Positions 43,088-51,964 of a stretch of DNA of 64,000 nt are shown here, piece by piece (the first letter of the stretch is position 1; the number at the start of each line of letters is the position of its first letter). The notes beneath the pieces are model-generated. The model made no database searches, was not told the origin of the DNA, and saw nothing but the letters and a program-made list of their open reading frames with translations. Location: assembly GCF_002953715.1 (NCBI RefSeq), contig NZ_CP025012.1:248001-312000 (forward strand). Reading direction: 5' to 3'. The position numbers and the translations under genes were made by a program. This DNA is from Rhizobium leguminosarum (GTDB lineage: Bacteria; Pseudomonadota; Alphaproteobacteria; Rhizobiales; Rhizobiaceae).

Positions 43088-44145
43088 TGCGAGCCGGGGC
43101 GGAGGTTCACGATCGCGACAGTCAGAAGCAGGGCGGCATCGTCTGCGCGGGAAACTTCATTGTCGATCGCGTCCACACCCTGTCCTATTGGCCCGAACAG
43201 GGCAATCTCGCGCATATCCTGCACCAGGATCTGGGCGTGGGGGGCGGGGCGGCCAATGTCGTCACCGATCTGGCTTCGCTTGGATTTCCGGGAAAGCTGG
43301 CGGCGGCGGGATGCATCGGCGCGGATCAGGATGGAGAAATCGTCAAGGCCCGCCTTGCACTTGCCGGCGTCGATGTCGGCGGGCTGACGGCGCTCTCCGA
43401 CCGGGTGACGGCGCATACGCATGTCATGAATGTGCCCGGCCAGAACCGGACCTTCTTCTATCATGGCGGCGCCAACGATGCCGTCACGGATGAGCTTGTC
43501 TCACCAGCAGCCTTTGCCAAGGCCGGCTATCGGCTATTCTATCTCGGCTACCTCATGCTGTTGCCGGGTCTCGATCGAATAGGTCCCGACGGTCGTTCGG
43601 GAGCGTCGCGCCTGCTGGAAGCGGCGCGCCGCGCGGGGCTTAGGACCTGCGTGGATTTCGTATCGAGCGAAGACCCGGAATTTGCGGCCAAAGTCGGCGT
43701 CGCTCTGCCCTTCTGCGATTATCTGATCATCAACGAGATGGAGGCGGGTCGGGCAACCGGCGTTACCGTTCGCGATGCGAAGGGAGATTTGATCGAGGCG
43801 GGGCTTTTGGAAGCGGGCGAGAGCCTGCTTGCCGCAGGCGTCACCAAAGGTGCGATCATCCATGCGCCGGAAATCTGTTTCTGGTTTGCATCAGGCGCTT
43901 CCCCGATCATGACGCGGTCGCGACCCGTCGATCCCAATGATATCGTCAGCACGGTCGGCGCAGGAGACGCCTTCTGTGCCGCCGTGCTCTACGGCCTGCA
44001 TGAGAACTGGCCGGTCGAGCATATCTGCGCCGTCGCCCATGCTGCGGCTGCGCGTTGCCTCGCGGGTGCGACGGCCACCGACGGCATCCCCGACATGTCT
44101 GTCCTCCTTCGGGAGGCGAAGGAGACGAACCCGGAATCCGCTTAG
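43087..44145 (+). CDS. PfkB/ribokinase-family sugar kinase
   Basis: A 352-residue kinase. GNFIVDRVHTLSYWPEQGNL and LGVGGGAANVVTDLASLGFP are at the N-terminus. CIGADQDGEIVKARLALAGV follows, and VSTVGAGDAFCAAVLYGLHE holds the GAGD catalytic loop. LIINEMEAGRATGV is the usual NxxE segment. GAAGGAGG lies before the ATG, which overlaps the isomerase stop. It likely phosphorylates the ketose made by the isomerase or the dehydrogenases, preparing it for the aldolase. Confidence 0.85.
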   Translation: MRAGAEVHDRDSQKQGGIVCAGNFIVDRVHTLSYWPEQGNLAHILHQDLGVGGGAANVVTDLASLGFPGKLAAAGCIGADQDGEIVKARLALAGVDVGGLTALSDRVTAHTHVMNVPGQNRTFFYHGGANDAVTDELVSPAAFAKAGYRLFYLGYLMLLPGLDRIGPDGRSGASRLLEAARRAGLRTCVDFVSSEDPEFAAKVGVALPFCDYLIINEMEAGRATGVTVRDAKGDLIEAGLLEAGESLLAAGVTKGAIIHAPEICFWFASGASPIMTRSRPVDPNDIVSTVGAGDAFCAAVLYGLHENWPVEHICAVAHAAAARCLAGATATDGIPDMSVLLREAKETNPESA

Positions 44146-44210
44146 CCCATTGGCGTCGTCTCAGCAGTGGGCGGCGCCGATCACCATCCAGTCAGAATGG
44201 AGGAGCACAC

Positions 44211-44255
44211 ATGAAGCTATTCGTTACGGCAGCCGCGACCGGGGAGGCAGTGTGA
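44211..44255 (+). CDS. 14-codon mini-ORF coupled to the sorbitol-dehydrogenase gene
   Basis: ATG at 44211 with a near-ideal GGAGGAG site encodes MKLFVTAAATGEAV and stops in TGATG, overlapping the next gene's ATG at 44255. Either a leader peptide tuning translation of the dehydrogenase or the remnant start of a lost gene (the MKLFVT opening resembles Rossmann-fold N-termini). Confidence 0.4.
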   Translation: MKLFVTAAATGEAV

Positions 44256-45043
44256 TGACATATACCGAAACGGCGCGGCTCTCCGGCAAGGTGGCATTGG
44301 TCACAGGAGGAGCGAGCGGCATCGGCAAGGCGGTCTGCGAACGCTTCGCCGCCGAAGGCGCCAGGGTCATCGTCGCGGATCTCAACGGTGAACGATGCGC
44401 ACGGGTGGCGGAAGCGATCGGCTCTGATGCCTGGGGTGTAGCGCTTGATGTGACCAGCCAGGACAGCATCGAAGAAGCTGCCCGCTTCACCATCGCCACC
44501 GCCGGCAAGATCGACATCCTGGTCAATGCCGCAGGCATTTACGAGGTCGAGTCCATTCTGGAAATATCCCGGGAGCGGACCGCTAGGGTATTTCAGGTCA
44601 ATATCGAAGGCCTGATCTTCATGACGCAGGCCGTTGCCCGGCACATGGTGGAGAGAGGGGAAGGTGGACGCATCATCAACTTCTCGTCCCAGGCTGGGCG
44701 TCGGGGCGAAGGACCGGCCGTGGCTTACTGCGCTTCCAAGGCGGCCGTCATCAGCATCACGCAAAGCTGCGCCCTGGAGCTGATCCGTTATGGCATCAAC
44801 GTCAACGCCATCGCTCCCGGTGTCGTCGATACGCCGATGTGGGACGTCGTCGATGCAAAACTCGGCAGCCGGGAAGGTTTGAAACCCGGTGACGTCAAGC
44901 GCCGCGTGGCCGCCGCCGTCCCGGCCGGACGATTTGGCGCCCCCCAAGAACAGGCCGCCATGGCCGCCTTCCTGGCCGGGCCTGATGCAGCATACATCGT
45001 GGCGCAGTGCTACAATGTCGACGGCGGCAATGTCATGAGCTGA
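44255..45043 (+). CDS. SDR sorbitol/polyol dehydrogenase (SmoS/PolS type)
   Basis: A 262-residue SDR matching Rhodobacter sorbitol dehydrogenase across its length. It has LVTGGASGIGKAVCERFAAE, KIDILVNAAGIYEVESILEI, IINFSSQAGRRGEGPAVAYC with catalytic Ser and YCASK, GINVNAIAPGVVDTPMWDVV and the C-terminal YIVAQCYNVDGGNVMS. It would oxidise D-sorbitol to D-fructose or galactitol to a tagatose with NAD+. GGAGG lies eight bases before the ATG; the start overlaps a 14-codon ORF. Confidence 0.88.
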   Translation: MTYTETARLSGKVALVTGGASGIGKAVCERFAAEGARVIVADLNGERCARVAEAIGSDAWGVALDVTSQDSIEEAARFTIATAGKIDILVNAAGIYEVESILEISRERTARVFQVNIEGLIFMTQAVARHMVERGEGGRIINFSSQAGRRGEGPAVAYCASKAAVISITQSCALELIRYGINVNAIAPGVVDTPMWDVVDAKLGSREGLKPGDVKRRVAAAVPAGRFGAPQEQAAMAAFLAGPDAAYIVAQCYNVDGGNVMS

Positions 45044-45125
45044 GTGCTTGAGCCGTGTCCGGGATGGTCGATGCCAGGGGGCGGACGTGTCATGAGCACA
45101 ATCACTTGAGTTTTGGAGGAGTGAA

Positions 45126-46136
45126 ATGAGGGCTGTACGCTTGGAGTCGATCGGGTGTTTGACCATGCGCAGCGTTGAGAAACCGGTTGCCGGGCCAGGC
45201 GAGCTGCTTGTCCGGATTGCAGTGGCCGGCATCTGCGGTTCCGATCGCCACATGTACAAGGGCGAGTATCCGACAGCGATCCCCGTGACGCTGGGCCACG
45301 AATTCTGCGGCATAGTCGAAGCGATCGGCGATACCGTCACCCGCTTTACCGGCGGTGAACTGGTGACGGTGGACCCGAATATTGCCTGCGGCACCTGTCG
45401 GGCCTGCACGCAGGCGCGGCCGAACTTGTGCGAGAGCTTGACCGCCATCGGCGTGACACGGGATGGCGGCTTTGCCGAATATGTGGCGGTGCCGCAGGCC
45501 CAGGCCTTCATGCTGCCGGCTGACCTTAATCCCGTTCACGGCGCCTTCAGTGAACCGCTGGCCTGCTGCATCCACGCCATCGACAGGGCAAAGATTCGTC
45601 CGGGCGACAGCGTCGCGATCCTCGGCGGGGGCGTGATCGGCCTGCTCATGGTGCAACTGGCCCGCCTGGCTGGGGCAGGCGAGATCATTTTGATTACGCG
45701 CCAGCTATCGAGGCGCCAAACCGCTCTGCGCCTGGGAGCCACCCACGCCTTCGACCCGATCTCTTCGGATACAATCGCTTCCGTTCGAGAGGTCACCAAA
45801 GGCGGGACCGACGTGGTCATCGAGTGCGCCGGCGTCAGCGACACGCTTCAAACCGGTCTGAAAATGGCGCGGCGCGGTGGTACCTTCGTGCTTTTCGGGG
45901 TGACGCCAGCGGGTGTCGAGGTGCCGGTTCTGCCCTTTGATCTGCTCGTGAACGAAGTCGATATCAGGCCGGCCTACCTCAACCCCTTCACCCATTCGCG
46001 CGCCGCGGCAATGGTCGCGAGCGGGGTGTTGGAACTGGACGCATTGGTCACCAAAACCATCGGTCTCGAGGAGGTCGCCGACGTGGTGGGCAACACGCCG
46101 TTGCCAGGCGAGATCAAGGTCATCGTCCGGCCCTAG
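45126..46136 (+). CDS. Zinc-dependent alcohol/polyol dehydrogenase (MDR family)
   Basis: A 336-residue protein. The catalytic zinc region is AVAGICGSDRHMYKGEYPTA followed by TLGHEFCG. The structural-zinc lobe is CGTCRACTQARPNLC. The cofactor domain contains VAILGGGVIGLLMVQLARLA. It resembles sorbitol/altritol/threonine-type dehydrogenases. A family member in Agrobacterium oxidises D-altritol to D-tagatose, so a hexitol substrate is reasonable but unproven. GGAGGAG precedes the ATG. Last gene of the operon. Confidence 0.88.
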   Translation: MRAVRLESIGCLTMRSVEKPVAGPGELLVRIAVAGICGSDRHMYKGEYPTAIPVTLGHEFCGIVEAIGDTVTRFTGGELVTVDPNIACGTCRACTQARPNLCESLTAIGVTRDGGFAEYVAVPQAQAFMLPADLNPVHGAFSEPLACCIHAIDRAKIRPGDSVAILGGGVIGLLMVQLARLAGAGEIILITRQLSRRQTALRLGATHAFDPISSDTIASVREVTKGGTDVVIECAGVSDTLQTGLKMARRGGTFVLFGVTPAGVEVPVLPFDLLVNEVDIRPAYLNPFTHSRAAAMVASGVLELDALVTKTIGLEEVADVVGNTPLPGEIKVIVRP

Positions 46137-46188
46137 CTTGGCCGCGCCCAGCTCCACCTGCCGGGCCTCTCTGATCCGCACCACCTGC

Positions 46189-47208
46189 TCAGCGGCGGAC
46201 GGGGCCGGTGGAATCGCGCTCGATCAGCGTGACCGGCACTTTTACGATCGCGCCTTGTCGGGGTTCGTCTCCCGTTTGGTGCTCGTCGATCAGCGCTTCC
46301 AGCAGCCGTGCTGCCTGCTGCCCGACGTCGCGGATCGGCTGCGCGACCGTTGTCAGCCGTGGAAAGACGTAGGCTGCCTCCGGCAGGTCGTCAAAGCCCA
46401 CGACCGAATAGTCGCTCGGAACGGAAAATCCGCGATCCTGGATGGCATGGATTGCGGCAATCGCCGAAACGTCGGTCGTGCCGATGATCGCGGTGACCTC
46501 AGGTCGAGACGCCAACAACTCTCGCGCCAGCCGGTAGGTCTCTGCAAAGCTGTGCTCTTCCGCCATCGCCACGACGGCCGGCGCGACGCCATCTTTCGCC
46601 ATTTCCGCGGTGATGCCCTGAAGGCGAAGCTGGATGGGCTGGCTATGTCCCGGCGCGCCGACGATGGCGATTGCCCGGTGGCCGAGGTCGATCAGATGGC
46701 GCGCCATCAGCCGTCCACCTTCCTCGTGATCGGCCATGACAGCGTCGTTGGCGATGCCGCTCAGCTCGCGGTCAATGGCGATGATCGGAATGTGAGCGTC
46801 CCGCAGCACCCCGAAATGCTCGATGCTGCCGAAGGCGCTTGCCACGATGACGCCGTCGACGCGCTGGGCGAGCAGCATCGAGATGTAGCGCACCTCATGG
46901 TCCATATTTTCCGCCGTGCTGCAGATCAGCGTCTGATAGCCGTGCTGAAACAGTTCCTGTTCGATGGCATGCGCCAGGATGCCGAAGAAAGGCACTTCAA
47001 TCGATGGCAGCATCAGTCCGATCATCCGGCTTGGTGCACCGCGTAGCATACGTGCACCTTTGCTGGGCGTGTAGTTCAGCGTTCGGATAGCCGCCTCGAC
47101 CCGCTCCCTGAGCTCAGGCGAGGCATAGCCGCTGTTGTTGAGCACGCGCGAAACCGAAGAGACTGACGTTCCTGCAAGTTTGGCGATATGTCTGATGCTG
47201 GTCGTCAC
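46189..47208 (-). CDS. LacI-family transcriptional repressor
   Basis: A 339-residue protein. The N-terminal HTH is SIRHIAKLAGTSVSSVSRVL with hinge helix SKGARMLRG. The periplasmic-binding-protein-like core includes IGLMLPSIEVPFFGILAHAI, DGVIVASAFGSIEHFGVLRD, GHRAIAIVGAPGHSQPIQLR and YSVVGFDDLPEAAYVFPRLT. It converges on the second sugar operon, whose promoter carries two LacI-type operators; it is the only LacI protein in the window and their obvious binder. Confidence 0.93.
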   Translation of the reverse strand: MTTSIRHIAKLAGTSVSSVSRVLNNSGYASPELRERVEAAIRTLNYTPSKGARMLRGAPSRMIGLMLPSIEVPFFGILAHAIEQELFQHGYQTLICSTAENMDHEVRYISMLLAQRVDGVIVASAFGSIEHFGVLRDAHIPIIAIDRELSGIANDAVMADHEEGGRLMARHLIDLGHRAIAIVGAPGHSQPIQLRLQGITAEMAKDGVAPAVVAMAEEHSFAETYRLARELLASRPEVTAIIGTTDVSAIAAIHAIQDRGFSVPSDYSVVGFDDLPEAAYVFPRLTTVAQPIRDVGQQAARLLEALIDEHQTGDEPRQGAIVKVPVTLIERDSTGPVRR

Positions 47209-47238
47209 GTGCTCGCATTTCTTTCTCTACGCCGCCGC

Positions 47239-47258
47239 GCGTCTTTTCAGACGCGCAT
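47239..47258 (-). promoter_or_regulatory. Perfect stem-loop in the LacI gene leader
   Basis: GCGCGTCT and AGACGCGC pair perfectly over a four-base loop, 30 bases before the LacI start codon. It could be an mRNA leader hairpin or a protein-binding palindrome. It does not match the LacI-type operators at 40.3 kb. Confidence 0.4.
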
Positions 47259-47392
47259 GGGACGCTAGCACAGGAGCGGTCGAACATTCATCAGACGGAC
47301 CGCTGAAGTTCACTTTCATTTCACCATCCACTAGATCACTAGCGGGACGCCGCATCAAGCACGCGCCGCAAGTGCGGGCTCCCGTCCATGCC

Positions 47393-48253
47393 TCAGCCAA
47401 GACATGTCCACATACCGAATATTTTGGCGATCACTTTCCCATTTTCGCGTCGTAGCTGCCCATGGAGAGTTTTTTGCTCGTCAGAAAAATCAATAAAGTC
47501 GAAGAAAACGCTTTCATTTTGTTCGATATTTCCAAGGAAGAAGACGTCCTTTCGGACGACCGGCCCCTTGCGGGGAAACCAATTTTCCAAGGCGCGATCG
47601 GCCAATGCCTGATACTCGGCAAAGTAAAATAGTCCTGCGCCGTTGAACTCCTGCGAGGCGCTGGGATCAAACCGAAAGGTTCGGAGCGCTTTGTTGGTGG
47701 GGACCGGAAACCCGAAATGCGTCCCTAACCGCCCATTCCGGATGTCTGCAGCATTCTGGGCGAGAAGGCTGGGCTGGAACCGCTGTCCCTGTGGCTCAGG
47801 CAACGTCACGCGGGCAATCGAGTGATTGTTGCCTTTGATCGTTCTGTGAACGAAGGTTGAGATGAGTTCGACCGCGCCGACACTTCGTCCGTGGACAGAC
47901 AACTCGTGTCGGGTCGAAGTCCGGGTTCGCGAGACTGCGGACAATCTCGAATGAATGGTCAAAATGTTGTTCGCCTGCACGACGTCGAAACATGCATCCG
48001 TCAATGACGTTGCACAGATCGCGGCATAGGCCTCCTCTCCATCGGCCGTTCTGAAATCCGCATTGTCGAGCCCGAGATGACAGGCGAGCATCAGCCAGTG
48101 ACGATGGCCGAGTTCTTTCATCAGCCAGGTCTCAGACAGCCCGTTTCCATTCAGATGGGGCATGCCCAGCAGTATATGCGGATCAAGGGCACGTTCCATC
48201 AGGTCGCGTGCCGAAGGTCCTGTGGGCGGAAAATCGAGAAGGGCCGCGCTCAT
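47393..48253 (-). CDS. LnmK-like / Pnap_2097-family biosynthetic protein
   Basis: A 286-residue protein I place in the family related to LnmK, a hotdog-fold acyltransferase/decarboxylase of polyketide pathways. Recognisable parts are HILLGMPHLNGNGLSETWLM near residue 27, LSETWLMKELGHRHW, and SVGAVELISTFVHRTIKGNN in the middle. FGFPVPTNKALRTFRFDPSA and FNGAGLFYFAEYQALADRAL come in the second half. The ATG lies two bases after the flavoprotein stop, so it is the last gene of the Nit1C operon. Function here is unknown; acyl-group handling is the family-based guess. Confidence 0.65.
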   Translation of the reverse strand: MSAALLDFPPTGPSARDLMERALDPHILLGMPHLNGNGLSETWLMKELGHRHWLMLACHLGLDNADFRTADGEEAYAAICATSLTDACFDVVQANNILTIHSRLSAVSRTRTSTRHELSVHGRSVGAVELISTFVHRTIKGNNHSIARVTLPEPQGQRFQPSLLAQNAADIRNGRLGTHFGFPVPTNKALRTFRFDPSASQEFNGAGLFYFAEYQALADRALENWFPRKGPVVRKDVFFLGNIEQNESVFFDFIDFSDEQKTLHGQLRRENGKVIAKIFGMWTCLG

Positions 48254-48255
48254 GA

Positions 48256-49530
48256 TCAGGCGCTGACCGATTGCTGGAGAGACGATGTCTGTACCGAACG
48301 TCGAGCTGCGAGATGCCCGACCACATGTTCGGCATCCCTGCCGACGCTGAGGAACCGGCCCGAGCCCCAGGTCCAGAGCCAGGGAAGTCCCAGCACGTAG
48401 ACGCCATCGACGGCGGTGACGCCGCGGCGATGAACAGGATAGGCGTTGCCGTCGAAGATCGGCAGGCCGACGAAGGACCAATCCGGGCTGAATCCCGTGG
48501 CCCAGATGACCGAGGTGATCCCCTCCGCCTTCAGGTCGAGTTCGGCAATCTCTGCCTCAGGCTCCCAGACAGGGACATAAAGGGATCCGGCCGGAGCATC
48601 GACACTCTTTTCGGCGATATGCCGGTCAATCAGGGCATTGATGCCGTTATAGACACGGTCGGCGCCGTCGAGATTGGCCTTCAGGTTCGGCTCGAACTGC
48701 ATCCGGCCGGCGGCGACGCCGGACATGCGGCCGTATAACGCCATGCCCTCCAGCGCGAACTTGCGCAGATCGATATCGCGTCCGCCGTCGCGTCCTGTCA
48801 GGTAATGGTTGGTGTCGTGCTTCTTCTTCGTCATGCCATCATGTTCGACCGTGATGTCGTACTGGCCGATATCGGAAAGCCAGTCGACCACATCGCGACC
48901 GCGATAGAAACGGGCGCAACGCGGCGCGGTGCCGGTGACGAGATGCACCTTGCGGCCGGCAAGATGCAGATCCTCTGCAATCTGGCAGCCGGATTGGCCG
49001 GAACCGACCACAATGACACCGCCGTCCGGCAGTTGCTCGGCATTGCGGTAGGCCGCGGTGTGGATCTGCATGATGTTCTCGGGCAGGCGCTCGGCCGCAC
49101 GCGGAATGGCCGGATCTGCGTAGAGGCTGGTGGCGATCACCACGGCATCGGCGGTCACCGCGCCAGCCGAGGTCTCGAGCCGGAAGAGACCGCCATGCTT
49201 TTCGAGCGACGTCACGCTGGTTTGCTCGAAGATCGGAGCATCGACCTTCTTCACGAAGCGATCGACATAGGCGAGTATCTCGTCCTTGATCATGAAACCG
49301 TGCGGATCCGTGCCGTCATAGGGATGGTCCGGAAGCTGGCATTGCCAGTTCGGCGTCACCAGGCAGAAGGCGTCCCAGCGTTCGTTCTTCCATTTATGCG
49401 CAACGGTCTTCTTCTCGAAGACCACGTGATCAATGCCGTGTCTCTTCAGATAGTGAGAGGCCGAGAGCCCGGCCTGGCCGCCGCCGACGACAACCGCACT
49501 GTAATGGCTCTTGAGGAATGGTGTGGTCAT
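48256..49530 (-). CDS. Nit1C flavin-dependent oxidoreductase (MSMEG_0569 family)
   Basis: A 424-residue FAD/NAD(P)H monooxygenase-like protein. YSAVVVGGGQAGLSASHYLK is the FAD-binding GxGxxG, GGVIVVGSGQSGCQIAEDLH the NADPH-binding one. ITSVIWATGFSPDWSFVGLP has the ATG motif of flavin monooxygenases. This family occurs almost only in Nit1C clusters. ATG at 49530 has AAAGGA upstream; a start five codons earlier is possible. It probably oxidises the cluster's unidentified intermediate. Confidence 0.88.
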   Translation of the reverse strand: MTTPFLKSHYSAVVVGGGQAGLSASHYLKRHGIDHVVFEKKTVAHKWKNERWDAFCLVTPNWQCQLPDHPYDGTDPHGFMIKDEILAYVDRFVKKVDAPIFEQTSVTSLEKHGGLFRLETSAGAVTADAVVIATSLYADPAIPRAAERLPENIMQIHTAAYRNAEQLPDGGVIVVGSGQSGCQIAEDLHLAGRKVHLVTGTAPRCARFYRGRDVVDWLSDIGQYDITVEHDGMTKKKHDTNHYLTGRDGGRDIDLRKFALEGMALYGRMSGVAAGRMQFEPNLKANLDGADRVYNGINALIDRHIAEKSVDAPAGSLYVPVWEPEAEIAELDLKAEGITSVIWATGFSPDWSFVGLPIFDGNAYPVHRRGVTAVDGVYVLGLPWLWTWGSGRFLSVGRDAEHVVGHLAARRSVQTSSLQQSVSA

Positions 49531-49541
49531 GATGAGTCCTT

Positions 49542-49829
49542 TCAAAGGATGAAGCTTTCGCAGCGGACTTCGGCCGCTGCGTCGGTGAGATAGGGAGTGG
49601 CGGCCTGTTCGATGCGCGACAGCTGACCGAGCGCCAGCGAGCAGGGATAGCCGTATTTCGCCTTGACCCTGTCGCTGGCGATGGTCAGTGCCGCGCGGCT
49701 GCGATCAAGAAAGTCGGACAGCGGATAGCTTTGGCCTTCGGCGAAATAGTCCTTGATCACCAGGGAGGGCGAGTAACAGGTCTCCTTGCGGCCATCCGGC
49801 CAGGCAATGACGAACCGCATTTCAGGCAT
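49542..49829 (-). CDS. Nit1C small protein (MSMEG_0570 family)
   Basis: A 95-residue protein. MRFVIAWPDGRKETCYSPSL, VIKDYFAEGQSYPLSDFLDR and a helical RAALTIASDRVKAKYGYPCS are diagnostic of the nitrogen-starvation-response family that marks Nit1C clusters. Function unknown. GGAG is seven bases before the ATG, and the ATG overlaps the glycosyltransferase stop by eight bases. It carries conserved Cys residues but no catalytic motif that I can name. Confidence 0.88.
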   Translation of the reverse strand: MPEMRFVIAWPDGRKETCYSPSLVIKDYFAEGQSYPLSDFLDRSRAALTIASDRVKAKYGYPCSLALGQLSRIEQAATPYLTDAAAEVRCESFIL

Positions 49830-50991
49830 GGTCGGGCTCCAGCAGCGTGTGATAGCGGGCAGGATGGGCTGTTGCGGTTTGGTGCCAGCCATGGCGGGCG
49901 GCAACCGCGAGACCACGGGGAATGATCTGCTCGCGGATCGGTGCGACCAGCGCCAGCGCCATGCCTTCGGCAATCGAGACCGGATGATGCGGATCGCACC
50001 AGATCGCATCGCCGGGACCCAGATATTCGGTGAAGGGCGCAATCGAGGATGTCACGACCGGAATGCCGCTGGCCATGGCTTCCAGAACGACGAGGCCGAA
50101 GCCCTCCTTGAGCGAGGGAAACACCAGCGCATCTGCCAACCGGTAGAGGCTCGGCATGTCGGCATCCGCGATCGCGCCGGTCATATGCACCGCTGCGGCG
50201 TCCCGACCGAGGCAGGCCAGGCAAGAACGGAACTCCTCCTGATAGTCGCCATGGTCCAGGAGAGAGGCGCCGCCGGCAATGACAAGCTGGGCATCCGCCC
50301 GGATGGCGCGGACCTGACGAAAGGCTTCGAGAATACCAAGGGTGTTCTTTCGCGCCTCGATGCCGCCGACACTGAGGAAGATCGGCCCGCTTCCCAGCTG
50401 CAGCCTGTCGCGCAGAGCGACCTGCTCCCCGCCCCAGGCAGGCGAGAAGCGGTTGGTGTCGACGCCATTGCCGACTACCACCGCATCAATGCCGCGATCA
50501 TCTCTCAGCTTGTCCCGCCAGAGGCGGCTGACAGCGAAGAAGATACCGGCCGCGTCGATCGCGCGATCCTGCAAAGCCATCAGGCGCGGATCGGCGAACT
50601 GGTCGATGTGGTGGACAGTGCGGGCAAAATTCGGGATCAGGCCCTCCAGCTTGAGGGTTGCCAGCGCATTGCCGGAAATGCCGTCATGGGCGTGGAACAG
50701 GTCGAAGCCGTTGGTTCCGGTTCTCCGGAAATAGTCGACATAATCGGCAATCCGCTGCTCGACCATTTGCGTCATGTCCGCGGGTGCCTGCGGCACGGCA
50801 ATGCAGGCGGTGCCGCAGGAGGGTTGACGAAAGAAGCCCGCCCCCTTGGCATCGGGCGCATGCAGGACCACCTCATGGCCAAGCGAGGTCAGCGCTTCCG
50901 AGAGCTGCATGGCATGAACCACGCCGCCACGCGGATTGGTGGAATGGGTCAGCATGGCAATGCGTAGCGTTCGGTGCGGCGGGAGGCTCAT
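49822..50991 (-). CDS. Nit1C glycosyltransferase (MSMEG_0565 family, GT4-like)
   Basis: A 389-residue GT-B protein. LRIAMLTHSTNPRGGVVHAM holds the N-terminal glycine loop, FDLFHAHDGISGNALATLKL follows, and VFPSLKEGFGLVVLEAMASG has the EX7E motif (E..GFGLVVLE) of retaining GT4 enzymes. It would add a sugar to the pathway product. An open frame extends upstream, but ATG at 50991 has GGGAGG-like context and overlaps the previous stop (ATGA). Confidence 0.88.
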   Translation of the reverse strand: MSLPPHRTLRIAMLTHSTNPRGGVVHAMQLSEALTSLGHEVVLHAPDAKGAGFFRQPSCGTACIAVPQAPADMTQMVEQRIADYVDYFRRTGTNGFDLFHAHDGISGNALATLKLEGLIPNFARTVHHIDQFADPRLMALQDRAIDAAGIFFAVSRLWRDKLRDDRGIDAVVVGNGVDTNRFSPAWGGEQVALRDRLQLGSGPIFLSVGGIEARKNTLGILEAFRQVRAIRADAQLVIAGGASLLDHGDYQEEFRSCLACLGRDAAAVHMTGAIADADMPSLYRLADALVFPSLKEGFGLVVLEAMASGIPVVTSSIAPFTEYLGPGDAIWCDPHHPVSIAEGMALALVAPIREQIIPRGLAVAARHGWHQTATAHPARYHTLLEPDHA

Positions 50992-51962
50992 GCGGCGACA
51001 TCCTGCCGGCCGAGCTGCAGCAGGGGTGTTTCGGCATGATTGCGCACCACTGCACGGCTCTCGCCATCGACCAGTGCGACCTCGCCACCTGCCACGACTG
51101 CGCCGATGACCGCAGCGCTGATGCCGCGCGCGGTGAAGCGGGTGACGACATCGGCCGCCTGTTCCGGCGCGACCGAGAGCAGATAGCCGAAGCTCGGAAA
51201 GGTGACGAGCCAGCGGTCGAGGCTCACACCGGCGGGCAGGGGAATGGCGGTGACGTCGATATCGATGCCGACATGCGAACATTCGGCCAGCATGATGGCC
51301 GTGCCGATGATGCCGCCCTGGCTGATATCCTTCGCAGACAGCGCGAGCCCCGCCTCGGCGATCTCGGGCAGCAGCTCGAGGTCGCCGCGCAGGCGCGCCG
51401 GCGCGGCATCGGTGGCGGCTTCCCAGTTGTTGAAGGGTTCGCGGTAGCGGCCGCGATGGTCGATCGTCGCAACCAGCACATCGCCCGGCTTTGCATCGAA
51501 GCTCGTCAGCAGCGTCTTGGCACGACCGAGAATGGCGACCGACAATTGGCCGCGTTCGGTGCGGATATTGGTGTGCCCGCCGACGATCGGCACGCCAAAA
51601 GCGCTGGATGCCGCCCGCATTCCTTCGAGAACGGGTGTCGCGCCAGTCTCGCCATTGGCCCAGACGGCATCAACCACGGCGATTGGCCGGCCGCCCATGG
51701 CAGCGACGTCGGAGATATTGACCATGACGCCGCACCAGCCGGCGAACCAGGGGTCGGCGGCGACGAACTCGTTCATGAACCCTTCGATGGCAAAAAGCAG
51801 ATAACCGTCGCCATCGGGCAGCGCGGCGCAATCGTCGCCGACGGCAATCTGCTGCCCCTGCAGGCCGAGCCTTGCCGCGATCGTGCCGATATCCTGCTTG
51901 GCGGCGATGCCGCTGCTGGCCGAAAGTTTTGCCGCCAGGCTCTTGATGTCGATCGCGACCAT
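50988..51962 (-). CDS. Nit1C AIR-synthase-like protein (Sll0787 family)
   Basis: A 324-residue PurM/SelD/ThiL-fold protein. GQQIAVGDDCAALPDGDGYL carries the acidic ATP/Mg site, MNEFVAADPWFAGWCGVMVN and NISDVAAMGGRPIAVVDAVW the core, and FGVPIVGGHTNIRTERGQLS the second glycine-rich block. Enzymes of this fold activate amides or carbonyls with ATP. It overlaps the glycosyltransferase start. Found mainly within Nit1C clusters; substrate unknown. Confidence 0.88.
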   Translation of the reverse strand: MVAIDIKSLAAKLSASSGIAAKQDIGTIAARLGLQGQQIAVGDDCAALPDGDGYLLFAIEGFMNEFVAADPWFAGWCGVMVNISDVAAMGGRPIAVVDAVWANGETGATPVLEGMRAASSAFGVPIVGGHTNIRTERGQLSVAILGRAKTLLTSFDAKPGDVLVATIDHRGRYREPFNNWEAATDAAPARLRGDLELLPEIAEAGLALSAKDISQGGIIGTAIMLAECSHVGIDIDVTAIPLPAGVSLDRWLVTFPSFGYLLSVAPEQAADVVTRFTARGISAAVIGAVVAGGEVALVDGESRAVVRNHAETPLLQLGRQDVAA

Positions 51963-51964
51963 CC

